Shown: positions 1 to 9,540, counted from the first letter of the stretch. The stretch is 64,000 nucleotides of DNA from Candidatus Epulonipiscium sp. (GCA_012519205.1 JAAYQR010000026.1:62001-126000), one strand, 5' to 3'. The notes: generated by a model not told the origin, from the letters alone. A program made the numbers and translations.

Positions 1-125
1 TCCTTTGAGAAAAGCTTAATAAGTTCTTCACCTTTTTTAATAGAATGGCGCTCATACTGAGAGGAGAGAAGAAGAACAGTTGATAAAGAAAATAAAGAGA
101 CAAATATAACCGCTATAGTTTCCAT
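1..125 (-). CDS. N-terminal part of an unknown membrane protein
   Basis: The reverse strand carries an ATG at 125-123 behind a strong Shine-Dalgarno (reverse complement of aactccccctt), and the frame stays open to the window edge. The 41 visible residues begin METIAVIFVSLFSLSTVLLL, a hydrophobic stretch typical of one membrane-spanning segment or an uncleaved signal, followed by a charged stretch (YERHSIKKGEELIK). The rest lies outside the window, so no function can be assigned. It is transcribed divergently from ileS. Confidence 0.6.
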   Translation of the reverse strand, partial: METIAVIFVSLFSLSTVLLLSSQYERHSIKKGEELIKLFSK

Positions 126-216
126 AAAACTCCCCCTTTATGAATTTAAAATTATGATATATACTTTAAAAATATGATGGGGATCAAATAAAATGCTAGA
201 TAAATTCAAAAAACCC

Positions 217-245
217 TTTACAAATTCAAAAAATCTTTCTATAAT
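217..245 (+). promoter_or_regulatory. Promoter of the ileS T-box transcript
   Basis: TTTACA (217-222) and TATAAT (240-245) are separated by exactly 17 bp, close to the sigma-A consensus. It lies just before the T-box leader, so transcription would start near 252. Confidence 0.7.
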
Positions 246-251
246 TATATA

Positions 252-513
252 TTGAGTTGTATATTGGGATATTTGCATAAACACGAAGAAAAGGACAAGT
301 ATGTATTTTTGGAATCTATAGCGAATTGGGGATGGTGGAAGCCCAAGATAAGGAAAATACAGAAGATCACCTTGGAGTGGCAGACTGAAAATAAAGTAGG
401 CTCTGACGGCATTCCACCGTTAATAGGGAGACATATAAATGTATGTAATAGGTTTTCAGGTGGTATAGCGAAAGAAGCCCTTTCGTCCTGTTAAAGGATG
501 AAAGGTTTTTTTA
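252..513 (+). ncRNA. T-box leader of ileS (isoleucine specifier)
   Basis: The leader has the stem I landmarks of T-box riboswitches: the 5' strand with AGUA, the distal GGGGATGGTGG...AAGCCC loop region, and the specifier loop GAA-G-ATC-A, which puts the Ile codon ATC at 366-368. The T-box sequence AGGTGGTATAGCG lies at 458-470. The base after TGG is T, which would pair with A73, the discriminator of tRNA-Ile. Uncharged tRNA-Ile should stabilise the antiterminator and allow ileS transcription. The 80-codon ORF overlapping this region is a by-product of the RNA, not a gene. Confidence 0.9.
479..513 (+). terminator. T-box attenuator terminator before ileS
   Basis: The 10-bp stem CCTTTCGTCC (479-488) / GGATGAAAGG (496-505) is followed by a run of T. 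Its 5' arm overlaps the region that pairs in the antiterminator form. Confidence 0.85.
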
Positions 514-538
514 TTTATATAAGAATGGAGGAAATACG

Positions 539-3500
539 GTGTATAACAAAGTCTCGACGGACCTTAATTTTGTGGAACGGGAAAAACAGGTATTAAAGTT
601 TTGGAAGGATAACAATATCTTTGAAAAAAGTATTTCATCAAGGGAGAAAGGAACAACTTTCACATTTTATGATGGGCCCCCAACAGCTAATGGAAAACCT
701 CATATAGGACATATCTTAACCCGTGTTATGAAAGATATCATTCCTAGATATAAAACCATGAAGGGATATAAGGTTTTAAGAAAAGCAGGTTGGGATACCC
801 ATGGGCTTCCCGTGGAATTAGAGGTCGAAAAAATGCTCGGTATCAGTGGTAAGCCACAGATAGAAAGCTATGGGGTAGAGCCGTTTATTAAAAAATGTAA
901 AGAAAGTGTTTGGAAATATCAAAGTGAGTGGGAAAGAATGAGTGATAGGGTAGGATACTGGGTGGATATGGAGGAACCCTATGTAACCTATCATAATAAT
1001 TATATAGAATCGGTTTGGTGGTCCCTAAAGAAAATATGGGATCAAGGATTATTATATAAGGGACATAAGATAGTGCCTTATTGTCCAAGATGTGGAACAT
1101 CCTTGTCAAGTCATGAGGTTGCCCAGGGCTATAAGGATGTTAAAGAAGCTTCTGTTTATGTAAAATTTCCGGTAAAGGATCAAAATGGGGTTTTCCTAAT
1201 GGCATGGACTACCACCCCTTGGACTTTGCCATCTAATGTTGCCTTAGTTGTAAATCCCAAGGAAACCTATATACGAGCTAAATGTGCTGATGAAGTGTAT
1301 GTTTTGGCAGAAGCTTTAGCTTCCACAGTTTTAAATGAAGAATATGAAGTTTTAGATACAATGGTTGGGCAAGATTTAGTGGGATTAGAATACGATACAA
1401 TATTCGACTTTGCTCAAATAGATAAAAAGGCATATTATGTTGTAGCAGATGATTATGTAACCTTAACTGATGGAACAGGTATCGTTCATACTGCCCCTGC
1501 CTTTGGGGAAGACGATGCCAGGATAGGTCGCACCTATGATCTTCCATTTGTGCAGTTAGTTAATGAACAAGGGAATTTTATAGAAGCGGTAACTCCATGG
1601 AAGGGTGTATTTGTAAAAGATGCAGATCCACAGATTATAAAAAATTTAGACGAAAGAAATCTCCTCTATAAATCTCAGGATTATGAACACTCCTATCCCT
1701 ACTGCTGGAGATGCGATACACCCCTTTTATATTATGCACGGGATACATGGTTTATAAAAATGACAGAAGTAAGGGATAGATTACTTAAAAATAACAAAAA
1801 AATCAATTGGCTACCTGAAAATATCCGTGACGGTCGATTTGGTAAATTCTTAGAGAATGTTATAGATTGGGGCTTAAGTCGTGAAAGATACTGGGGAACG
1901 CCTTTGCCTATTTGGGAATGTAACTGCGGTCATCGCCATGCCATAGGAAGCATAGAAGAATTAAGGCAAATGGGTAAAAACGTTCCAAAAGATATAGAGC
2001 TTCATAAACCTTATATTGATAATGTGCATCTTACTTGCCCTAAGTGTAATGGTGAAATGAAAAGAGTATCAGAGGTAATCGACTGTTGGTATGATTCGGG
2101 TTCCATGCCTTTTGCACAGTGGCATTATCCTTTTGAGAACAAGGAGATTTTCGAAGCTAATTTTCCTGCTAATTTCATCAGTGAGGCAGTGGACCAAACT
2201 AGGGGATGGTTTTATACCTTGCTTGCTATATCCACACTTTTATTTGATGAGCCGGCATATAAAAATGTAATTGTTTTAGGGCTCGTTCAAGATAAAGATG
2301 GCTTTAAAATGAGTAAACATAAAGGGAATGTAGTAGATCCATGGACTGTTTTAGATAATCAGGGGGCTGATGCAGTTAGATGGTATTTCTATACTAACAG
2401 TGCTCCATGGCTTCCAAGTAGGTTTTATGGAGATGCAGTAAGTGAGGCCCAAAGAAAATTCATGGGAACTCTTTGGAATACCTATGCTTTTTATGTGCTA
2501 TATGCAAATATTGATAGCTTTAATCCAATAGAATATAAACTTGAATATGATAAATTGTCATTGATGGATCAATGGATTTTATCCAAGCTCCATTCATTGA
2601 TAGAAATAGTAGATAAAAATCTTGGTAATTATAAAATCATAGAATCCGCAAGGGGATTACAGGATTTTGTAAGTGATTTAAGTAATTGGTATGTAAGGAG
2701 AAGTAGGGAGCGCTTTTGGTATAAGGATATGCCACAGGATAAAATCAATGCCTATATGACCCTTTACACCGTACTAATAGAACTGACAAAGATAGTAGCT
2801 CCGTTTACTCCGTTTATGGCAGAAGAAATCTACCAAAACCTTGTGGGTAATGTGGATAAGTCTGCTCCAGAAAGTGTCCACTTATGTTCTTTTCCACAAG
2901 TAAATACCGAATTTATAAATAAGGACTTAGAAGAAAACATGAATGAAGTGCTTAAAATAGTGGTTCAGGGAAGAGCCTGCAGAAATACTGCAAATATCAA
3001 GAACAGACAGCCCATTGGAAAAATGTATGTAAAATCCTCTAAGGAGCTACCGGAATTGTTTAAAGATATAATTGCCGAAGAATTAAATCTAAAAGAGATA
3101 ATATTTACAACAGATGTGGCGAATTTTACAACCTATTTATTCAAGCCACAACTAAAAACCGTAGGTCCAAAATATGGCAAATTAGTGGGCAAAATCCGCA
3201 AAGCCTTAGAGGAGCTTGATGGCAATAATGCTATGGATGAACTTAAAAGTAATAAGCCACTGACCTTTGATTTTGATGGAGAAAAGGTAGAGTTATTCGA
3301 AGAGGACCTTCTAATAGAGACCCAGCATAAGGAAGGATATGTAGCTGAAAGTGAAAAAGATATAACGGTAGTATTAGACACAAATCTTACAGAGGAACTT
3401 ATAGAGGAAGGATTCGTAAGAGAAATCATCAGTAAAATCCAGACGATGAGAAAAGAAGCTAAGTTCGAGGTACAAGATAATATTAACGTTCACCACTGGG

Positions 3501-3655
3501 GAAATGAAAAATTAGCCAAGATTATAGAAAGAAACAAAAATGAAATATCTGGAGAAGTATTGGGCAAAACAATAGCAGAAGGAGAAAAGACAGGCTACCA
3601 AAAAGAATGGAAAATAAATAAAGAGGATATTAATTTAAGTATAGAAAAGGCATAA
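539..3655 (+). CDS. ileS: Isoleucyl-tRNA synthetase (IleRS2 type)
   Basis: This enzyme charges tRNA-Ile with isoleucine in the cytoplasm. The GTG start at 539 follows GGAGG (527-531). At 1038 residues it is longer than the 910-940-residue bacterial type 1 enzyme. The HIGH motif is in KPHIGHI (about residue 55) and KMSKH stands in place of KMSKS (about 595). The motif PYCPRCGTSLSSHEVAQGYK and the long C-terminal region match the eukaryote-like IleRS2 branch, known for low mupirocin sensitivity; sensitivity here is inferred from type only. Further Cys pairs (CWRC, CPKC) may bind zinc. The gene is monocistronic under an Ile-specific T-box. Confidence 0.97.
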   Translation: MYNKVSTDLNFVEREKQVLKFWKDNNIFEKSISSREKGTTFTFYDGPPTANGKPHIGHILTRVMKDIIPRYKTMKGYKVLRKAGWDTHGLPVELEVEKMLGISGKPQIESYGVEPFIKKCKESVWKYQSEWERMSDRVGYWVDMEEPYVTYHNNYIESVWWSLKKIWDQGLLYKGHKIVPYCPRCGTSLSSHEVAQGYKDVKEASVYVKFPVKDQNGVFLMAWTTTPWTLPSNVALVVNPKETYIRAKCADEVYVLAEALASTVLNEEYEVLDTMVGQDLVGLEYDTIFDFAQIDKKAYYVVADDYVTLTDGTGIVHTAPAFGEDDARIGRTYDLPFVQLVNEQGNFIEAVTPWKGVFVKDADPQIIKNLDERNLLYKSQDYEHSYPYCWRCDTPLLYYARDTWFIKMTEVRDRLLKNNKKINWLPENIRDGRFGKFLENVIDWGLSRERYWGTPLPIWECNCGHRHAIGSIEELRQMGKNVPKDIELHKPYIDNVHLTCPKCNGEMKRVSEVIDCWYDSGSMPFAQWHYPFENKEIFEANFPANFISEAVDQTRGWFYTLLAISTLLFDEPAYKNVIVLGLVQDKDGFKMSKHKGNVVDPWTVLDNQGADAVRWYFYTNSAPWLPSRFYGDAVSEAQRKFMGTLWNTYAFYVLYANIDSFNPIEYKLEYDKLSLMDQWILSKLHSLIEIVDKNLGNYKIIESARGLQDFVSDLSNWYVRRSRERFWYKDMPQDKINAYMTLYTVLIELTKIVAPFTPFMAEEIYQNLVGNVDKSAPESVHLCSFPQVNTEFINKDLEENMNEVLKIVVQGRACRNTANIKNRQPIGKMYVKSSKELPELFKDIIAEELNLKEIIFTTDVANFTTYLFKPQLKTVGPKYGKLVGKIRKALEELDGNNAMDELKSNKPLTFDFDGEKVELFEEDLLIETQHKEGYVAESEKDITVVLDTNLTEELIEEGFVREIISKIQTMRKEAKFEVQDNINVHHWGNEKLAKIIERNKNEISGEVLGKTIAEGEKTGYQKEWKINKEDINLSIEKA

Positions 3656-3661
3656 AAAGCA

Positions 3662-3687
3662 GGGGGCATTGCTCCCCACTTTTTTTA
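3662..3687 (+). terminator. Terminator after ileS
   Basis: A short GGGGG/TCCCC hairpin is followed by a T tract (3680-3686), directly behind the ileS stop codon. Confidence 0.6.
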
Positions 3688-3781
3688 AATTCTTAAAGTT
3701 AAAGTTATAAATGTAATGCTTTTGTGTTACAATAGTAGAGCATTTATTGATGGATTCAAAATCTTTAAAAAGGAGGAAACC

Positions 3782-5074
3782 ATGGATAATACCTTGGCAA
3801 AGGAACTGATTTCTTTCATAGATAATAGCCCGTCGCCATTCCATGTGGTAGATAATATAAAAAGAACCTTAAAGGACAATGGATTTATTAGCTTAGATAC
3901 AAGGAACCGCTGGGAAATCCAAAAAAATGGACGATACTTTGTAACTACTAACGATTCCGCAATTGTTGCTTTTGATGTAGGAGAAGGCAGTGTGGAAGAG
4001 CAGGGATTTAAAATAATAGCCGCCCATACTGATAGTCCTACATTTAGGATAAAACCTACACCTGAAATGAGGGTGAAAAACTATATAAAACTAAATACAG
4101 AAAGTTATGGAGGACCCATATTACACACATGGCTTGATAGACCCCTATCTGTAGCAGGAAGAGTAGTACTAAAAAGTAATAATATTTTTAAGCCTGTTGT
4201 TAAGCTAGTGGATTTAAAAGACCCCATTGTAATAATTCCTAGTCTTGCAATTCATATGAATCGCAAGGTCAATGAAGGAATACAAATAAATAAACAAAAA
4301 GACACACTTCCACTTCTGGGAATTGTAAAAGAGGATTTAGAGAAAAACAATAGAATTGTTAACCTATTAAGCCATGAGCTGGAAAACGATACAAAAGAAA
4401 TCATAGATTTTGATTTGTTTTTATATACTGTTGAGAAGGGAACAATTATGGGTATGAATAGGGAATTTATATCTTCGCCCAAACTGGACGATTTAGCCAT
4501 GGTTCATGGGGGGCTTAAGGCTATCGTTCATACGAAGCCCAAATCTGGTATTAATGTTTTAGTTTGTTTTGACAATGAGGAAGTGGGAAGCGCCACAAGG
4601 CAAGGGGCAGATTCTCCAATGCTTTATAATATATTAGAAAGAATATTGATTTCCTTGGGGAAAGATAGAGCAGATTATTTTAGGGCATTAGCTCATTCTT
4701 ATATGATTTCTGCAGATATGGCCCATGCTCTTCACCCGAATTATGAGGAAAAACAAGATCCGACCCACCATCCATTAATAAATGGAGGACCAGTTATTAA
4801 AATCAGCGCAAATCAAAAATACACCAGTGATGCAATCACAAGTAGTATTTATGAACAAATATGTAAAGAAGCAGGGGTTCCCGTTCAACGATTTGTAAAT
4901 CGTTCTGATGAAGCAGGAGGCTCTACCATAGGACCGATAATCTCAACACAGCTAGGAATACAATCGGTAGATATAGGAAGCCCTATGCTTTCTATGCATT
5001 CGATAAGAGAATTAGGGGGAGTACTAGACCATGAGTATATCATAAGATCCTTTGAAAGATTCTATTGTTCATAA
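3782..5074 (+). CDS. M18 family aminopeptidase (aspartyl aminopeptidase type)
   Basis: This is a cytosolic metallo-aminopeptidase that removes N-terminal residues from peptides; M18 members prefer acidic residues and form dodecameric shells. The ATG at 3782 follows AAGGAGG, so the longer upstream frame from 3716 is not used. The 430 residues match the family. Metal-site signatures are visible: AAHTDSPTFRIKP near the N-terminus, CFDNEEVGS near the middle, and DMAHALHPNYEEK with a following THHP near the C-terminus. It stands alone between ileS and glgP, with no sign of a shared operon. The family assignment is firm; the exact substrate is not shown. Confidence 0.93.
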   Translation: MDNTLAKELISFIDNSPSPFHVVDNIKRTLKDNGFISLDTRNRWEIQKNGRYFVTTNDSAIVAFDVGEGSVEEQGFKIIAAHTDSPTFRIKPTPEMRVKNYIKLNTESYGGPILHTWLDRPLSVAGRVVLKSNNIFKPVVKLVDLKDPIVIIPSLAIHMNRKVNEGIQINKQKDTLPLLGIVKEDLEKNNRIVNLLSHELENDTKEIIDFDLFLYTVEKGTIMGMNREFISSPKLDDLAMVHGGLKAIVHTKPKSGINVLVCFDNEEVGSATRQGADSPMLYNILERILISLGKDRADYFRALAHSYMISADMAHALHPNYEEKQDPTHHPLINGGPVIKISANQKYTSDAITSSIYEQICKEAGVPVQRFVNRSDEAGGSTIGPIISTQLGIQSVDIGSPMLSMHSIRELGGVLDHEYIIRSFERFYCS

Positions 5075-5077
5075 TAT

Positions 5078-5124
5078 ATTTGTAGCTATAAGATTTATGC
5101 TATCCATAACAAATAGCTGCAAAT
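5078..5124 (+). terminator. Nested hairpin between the M18 gene and glgP
   Basis: ATTTGTAGCTAT (5078-5089) can pair with ATAGCTGCAAAT (5113-5124), and a smaller TTATG/CATAA stem lies inside. The T tract is short, so this is either a weak terminator or a leader structure for glgP. Confidence 0.4.
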
Positions 5125-5149
5125 TTATAATACAAATGGAGGGATTTAA

Positions 5150-7597
5150 TTGAATTTTATTTTTAATAAGGAAGAATTCAAAAAAGAAGTCATTGAGAAT
5201 ATCAAGACCTTATCAAGGAAGACAATTAATACAGCTTCAAAGCAAGAAATTTATCAGGCGGTTGCCTTTGTGCTTAGGGATCTAATTGTGGATAGATGGA
5301 TTGCTACCCATAAGGCTTATGAAGAACAAGACGGCAAGGTGCTTTATTATTTATCTATGGAATTTTTGATGGGTCGCGCCCTAGGAAATAACATAATTAA
5401 TATAATGGCAAAGGAAGAAATAAAAGAAGTCCTAGAAGAATTAGGTATTGATTATAATGATATAGAAGAAGAAGAACCTGATCCAGGTCTTGGAAATGGA
5501 GGACTTGGAAGGTTAGCTGCATGTTTTTTAGACTCCCTTTCTACTTTAGGGTATCCGGCTTATGGCTGTGGAATAAGGTATAGATATGGCATATTTGAGC
5601 AGAGAATTATAGACGGATATCAGGAGGAGTATCCCGATAATTGGCTGGAATACGGCAATCCATGGGAAGTGATGAGACCAGAGTATTCCTGTGAAGTAAG
5701 ATTTGGGGGTAATGTTAGGGTAGAAAAAAAGGAAAATGGAGAAGACAAGTTTATTCAAGAAAATTATCAATCGATAATCGCCATCCCCTATGATATACCT
5801 ATTACAGGCTATAATAATTATACGGTAAATACTTTAAGAATATGGGATGCTAGAGCAGTTAATAAATTTGACTTAAAGAAATTTGAGCAGGGAGATTATC
5901 AAAAGGCAGTAGAAGAACATAATCTGGCAGAAACCATAGTAAAAGTATTATATCCTAATGATAATCATATAAAGGGAAAAGAGTTAAGGTTAAGGCAGCA
6001 GTACTTTTTTATATCTGCCAGTGTGCAACAGGCGGTTAAAAAGTTCAAAGTAAACCATACCGATCTTAAAAAAATGCCGGAGAAAGTAGCCATCCAAATG
6101 AATGACACTCATCCGTCTATGGCAGCGGCAGAACTTATGAGAATTCTCTTGGATGAGGAGAACCTATCTTGGGGTGAAGCATGGGAGATTACCCAAGGAG
6201 TTTGTGCTTATACCAATCACACCATAATGTCCGAGGCCTTAGAAAAATGGCCTATTGAATTGTTTGAAAGACTTCTGCCAAGGATTTATCAAATAATAGA
6301 AGAAATTAACCGAAGGTTTTGCCTTAAACTTATGGAAACTTACAAATTTGATTCCGAAAAAATAAGAAGAATGGCTATTATCGCCGATGGGCAGGTTAAG
6401 ATGGCATACCTTGCCATAGAGGGAAGTCACTCCGTAAATGGAGTAGCAGCCCTTCATACCGAAATCTTAAAACATCAAGAATTAAAGGATTTCTATGAGA
6501 TATACCCTCATAAATTTAATAATAAAACTAATGGAATTACACAAAGAAGATGGCTACTAAAATCCAATCCAAAATTGGCAGATTTGATTACCAATACCAT
6601 AGGAGATAAGTGGATTACAGATTTATCAGAACTAAAGAAACTTATGATTTATAAAGAAGATGAAACCTTTAGAAAAGAGTTCATAGAAATAAAAAAACAT
6701 AACAAAATAAAATTGGCTGAATACATAAAAAAACACAATAACATAGATATTGACCCCGACTCTATTTATGATATCCAAATAAAAAGACTTCATGAATATA
6801 AAAGACAGCTTCTTAATATATTGCATGTTATGTATTTGTATAATAAACTTAAGGCTAATCCTAATATGGATTTTCATCCCCATACTTTCATATTTGGGGC
6901 AAAGGCATCCTCTGGTTATAGAAGTGCAAAATTAGTCATTAAATTAATTAATACCGTGGCAGATATTATTAATAATGACGTAGGCATTGGAGGTAGAATA
7001 AAAGTAGTATTCATAGAAAACTATAATGTATCCAGTGCAGAGAAATTATTCCCTGCAGCCGATATTAGTGAACAAATATCAACTGCAAGCAAAGAAGCAT
7101 CCGGTACGGGGAATATGAAATTTATGTTAAATGGAGCTGTTACTATAGGAACCCTTGATGGAGCCAATGTAGAAATAAAAGAAGAAGTAGGGAGCGATAA
7201 TATATTCATATTTGGTCTAACAGCTGAAGAAGTAATAAAATATTATAAGAACGGTGGGTATAACCCCTGGGATATTTATAATAGCAATGAAGATATTAGA
7301 TTGGTATTGACTCAGTTGATTAATGGATTTTTATGCAAGGAAAATCCAGAACTCTTTAGAGAGATATACGATAGTCTTTTAAATAATGGTGATTATTATT
7401 TCATATTAAAAGACTTTGAAAGTTATGCTGCTACTCATAGAAGGATGGCTGAAGTTTACAAGGATAGAAACCAATGGGTAAAAATTCAAATAGCAAATAC
7501 AGCCTCAAGTGGAAAATTTTCTAGCGATAGAACCATAGAGGAATATGCGAAGGAGATATGGAATCTAAGGCCTATTCCAATAGAATATGATAATTAA
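5150..7597 (+). CDS. glgP: Glycogen/maltodextrin phosphorylase (GT35)
   Basis: It phosphorolyses alpha-1,4-glucans to glucose 1-phosphate, mobilising glycogen. The start is TTG at 5150, spaced well from AATGGAGGG. The 815 residues are of normal family length. The N-terminal glycine-rich segment EEEPDPGLGNGGLGRLAACF and the pyridoxal-phosphate site EASGTGNMKFMLNGA (the Lys in GNMK) are intact, as is TLDGANVEI. Synthesis genes glgC and glgD are 50 kb away in this window; glgA and glgB are not seen. It is monocistronic, with its own terminator. Confidence 0.96.
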   Translation: MNFIFNKEEFKKEVIENIKTLSRKTINTASKQEIYQAVAFVLRDLIVDRWIATHKAYEEQDGKVLYYLSMEFLMGRALGNNIINIMAKEEIKEVLEELGIDYNDIEEEEPDPGLGNGGLGRLAACFLDSLSTLGYPAYGCGIRYRYGIFEQRIIDGYQEEYPDNWLEYGNPWEVMRPEYSCEVRFGGNVRVEKKENGEDKFIQENYQSIIAIPYDIPITGYNNYTVNTLRIWDARAVNKFDLKKFEQGDYQKAVEEHNLAETIVKVLYPNDNHIKGKELRLRQQYFFISASVQQAVKKFKVNHTDLKKMPEKVAIQMNDTHPSMAAAELMRILLDEENLSWGEAWEITQGVCAYTNHTIMSEALEKWPIELFERLLPRIYQIIEEINRRFCLKLMETYKFDSEKIRRMAIIADGQVKMAYLAIEGSHSVNGVAALHTEILKHQELKDFYEIYPHKFNNKTNGITQRRWLLKSNPKLADLITNTIGDKWITDLSELKKLMIYKEDETFRKEFIEIKKHNKIKLAEYIKKHNNIDIDPDSIYDIQIKRLHEYKRQLLNILHVMYLYNKLKANPNMDFHPHTFIFGAKASSGYRSAKLVIKLINTVADIINNDVGIGGRIKVVFIENYNVSSAEKLFPAADISEQISTASKEASGTGNMKFMLNGAVTIGTLDGANVEIKEEVGSDNIFIFGLTAEEVIKYYKNGGYNPWDIYNSNEDIRLVLTQLINGFLCKENPELFREIYDSLLNNGDYYFILKDFESYAATHRRMAEVYKDRNQWVKIQIANTASSGKFSSDRTIEEYAKEIWNLRPIPIEYDN

Positions 7598-7599
7598 AT

Positions 7600-7624
7600 C
7601 CCCTAAATTTTAGGGGGTTTTTTA
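7600..7624 (+). terminator. Terminator after glgP
   Basis: The CCCCTAAA/TTTAGGGG stem is followed by a T run directly after the stop codon. Confidence 0.85.
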
Positions 7625-7709
7625 TTGCTTCTATTATTAATATGAACCAAACGGGCCAAAGGGCATATATTATTATTGGATACAAAACATATATAAAGGA
7701 GGATAAAGA

Positions 7710-8357
7710 ATGTCCCAAGAATTTGAACAAGATAGAGTAAATTGTAAAGAGCAAAAGGCGGTGCAGCAACCGATGATGCAGCAACCGATGATGCAGCAAC
7801 CGATGATGCAGCAACCAATGATGCAGCAACCGATGATGCAGCAACCAATGATGCAGCAGCCAATGATGCAGCAGCCGGGTATGCAGTGCCCGTCGACACA
7901 TCAAGGAGCATGTCCTAATATGCATCAAGGAATACAACAGCCGATGATGCAGTGTAATATGTCTGGTATGGACGATTTAGATGAAAGAGATATGGTATAT
8001 ATGAAGAAAATGTATCCTGAATTATGTCAAAGGATACAAGGATATGTAGAAGGCGAATGTGATAGGATGGATTACAGTGGAAGTCCTATGTATGAAGACT
8101 ATCCTGACCAAGAGAGTGTAGAACAGATGGTAGATAGGGTATACGAAAGAATAAAAAGTGAAATGCCAGAAGTTCTAAGCGAAGGGGATATGGATAGACA
8201 GGGCGTTCCAAGAAATAGGTTAGTTCGTTCATTAGCAGGTGCATTATTACTTACAGAGTTATTTGGAAGAAGAAGGGGGTATAGGAGAAGGTATCCTTTT
8301 TATTATGGAACCGGCTATGGTTATCCATATTATCAATATCCCTACCCATATTATTAA
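7710..8357 (+). CDS. Repeat-rich protein, spore-coat-like
   Basis: This 215-residue protein starts at an ATG behind AAAGGAGG. It has three parts: an N-terminal low-complexity tract of eight QQPMM-type repeats (about residues 19-58); a conserved-looking acidic segment (about 90-155: DERDMVYMKKMYPELC..., then a helix ending in MPEVL); and a basic, tyrosine-rich tail (GRRRGYRRRYPFYYG... ending PYPYY). Tyr/Gly/Pro-rich tails and QQP repeats are common in clostridial spore-coat and exosporium proteins. I recognise the middle segment as a recurrent clostridial hypothetical family, but cannot name a function. It has no signal peptide. Confidence 0.75.
   Translation: MSQEFEQDRVNCKEQKAVQQPMMQQPMMQQPMMQQPMMQQPMMQQPMMQQPMMQQPGMQCPSTHQGACPNMHQGIQQPMMQCNMSGMDDLDERDMVYMKKMYPELCQRIQGYVEGECDRMDYSGSPMYEDYPDQESVEQMVDRVYERIKSEMPEVLSEGDMDRQGVPRNRLVRSLAGALLLTELFGRRRGYRRRYPFYYGTGYGYPYYQYPYPYY
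7764..7877 (+). repeat. 15-bp in-frame tandem repeat
   Basis: About seven and a half copies of the 15-mer CAGCAACCGATGATG encode QQPMM units. Copies differ only at a few third positions (CCG/CCA, CAA/CAG), which suggests recent expansion by slippage. Confidence 0.95.
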
Positions 8358-8359
8358 AA

Positions 8360-8388
8360 ATTACGGGCGGTTTTAGACCGCCCGTAAT
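8360..8388. terminator. Bidirectional terminator between convergent genes
   Basis: ATTACGGGCGG pairs with CCGCCCGTAAT around a short loop, with A/T tracts on both sides. It serves the coat-like gene and the HD-GYP gene. Confidence 0.85.
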
Positions 8389-8391
8389 TAA

Positions 8392-9498
8392 TTATAATTT
8401 CATTGCCCTCAAAATGGATGGATTGTTTATATATTCTTCTGAAATTAATTCCCTTTGTATTGTTATTGTATCATTTAGAATCAAATCTACTCTTTTAAAA
8501 ACTTCTCTTTGACTTCCCAAATCATATATAACTCTTACAACCGGCTGGGTGATAGATTCTATTCTATTTTGTTCAACAATTGCAATGGTATTATCAGATA
8601 ATAAGACGGTTGTACCTACAGGATAATAGCATATAATGCTTCTAAATATCTTAAATATATCCTCATCTAGATGATTTTTTGTCATTCGTTCCATTTCATT
8701 AAGAGTATCCACTATGGTAAAAGGGTCCCTATAAATTCTTTTACTGGTCATAGCATCAAAGACATCACAAATAGCACAAATTCTGGCCCCTTCATGAATT
8801 TGTTCTTTTGATAATCCAAGGGGGTAGCCTTCGCCATTTAACTTTTCATGATGCATAAGAATCATAACCTTACTTATTGGTGTAAGCTGGGGGTGTTCTT
8901 TGAAAATTTGGTATCCCTGAAAGGGGTGCTGCTTGACAATGCTGAATTCATCGTAGGACAATTCTGTTGGCTTACTTAGTATTTCATCAGGGATTAATAT
9001 CTTCCCAAAATCATGGAGGAGTCCCCCTAAGGCCAACTTTTTCAAGTAAGGCCTATCTGCCCCCATTTTTCTTCCAAGCATCACGCATAATACCGCCACA
9101 TTGACACAGTGAGCATAAGTATAATCATCTTTTGATTTGATATCTACCATATCATAAAGAAGATCTTTATGGTCTAAGATATCTTCTATTATATTAATAA
9201 CGGATACTTCTAATCTATCTACATCTATTTGCTGGGTTGTTTTAAACCTTGATAGGGTATCTTTTACTAAATCAATAGTTTCTAATCTGACTTTTTCCGA
9301 GATGACATCCTTTACTTGAATCCCTTCAGAGAGGTTATCGGCAATGTATATCTGATCAATTCCCCTATGTTTTAGTTTTTGTTTATAATATATTTTAAAA
9401 CTTGTATTCGTCGCTAAAAGCCTACTGCCACTTTCATCAGTAACAGTTTTTGCTATGATTTCTCCACCTTTTAAGCAATCAACCGGGATTAAGCGCAT
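8392..9498 (-). CDS. HD-GYP domain c-di-GMP phosphodiesterase
   Basis: It probably hydrolyses cyclic di-GMP. The ATG at 9498 lies behind GGAGGG. The first 110 residues form an uncharacterised N-terminal region without membrane segments. The HD-GYP domain follows: HCVNVAVLC, then HDFGKILIPDEIL (HD pair), QHPFQGYQIF, LMHHEKLNGEGYPLG (the GYP motif) and CDVFDAMTSKR. All metal ligands expected for an active enzyme are present. It is monocistronic and divergent from rubrerythrin. With the GGDEF protein at 39-40 kb it makes two c-di-GMP enzymes in this window. Confidence 0.92.
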   Translation of the reverse strand: MRLIPVDCLKGGEIIAKTVTDESGSRLLATNTSFKIYYKQKLKHRGIDQIYIADNLSEGIQVKDVISEKVRLETIDLVKDTLSRFKTTQQIDVDRLEVSVINIIEDILDHKDLLYDMVDIKSKDDYTYAHCVNVAVLCVMLGRKMGADRPYLKKLALGGLLHDFGKILIPDEILSKPTELSYDEFSIVKQHPFQGYQIFKEHPQLTPISKVMILMHHEKLNGEGYPLGLSKEQIHEGARICAICDVFDAMTSKRIYRDPFTIVDTLNEMERMTKNHLDEDIFKIFRSIICYYPVGTTVLLSDNTIAIVEQNRIESITQPVVRVIYDLGSQREVFKRVDLILNDTITIQRELISEEYINNPSILRAMKL

Positions 9499-9540
9499 AT
9501 ATATATGCCCTCCGTTTCATATATAGCCTTTTTATGATAA

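Noticed and set aside
252-494. 80-codon ORF upstream of ileS
   Set aside because: It coincides with the T-box RNA, whose pairing and conserved motifs explain the sequence; there is no ribosome site.
7764-7877. Short regular repeats resembling a CRISPR array
   Set aside because: The units are 15 bp, without spacers, in frame with a protein; no cas genes are near.
7572-7937. Minus-strand ORFs rich in LLHHW or AAS repeats
   Set aside because: They are the antisense of the QQPMM repeat tract in a gene with a proper start and terminator.
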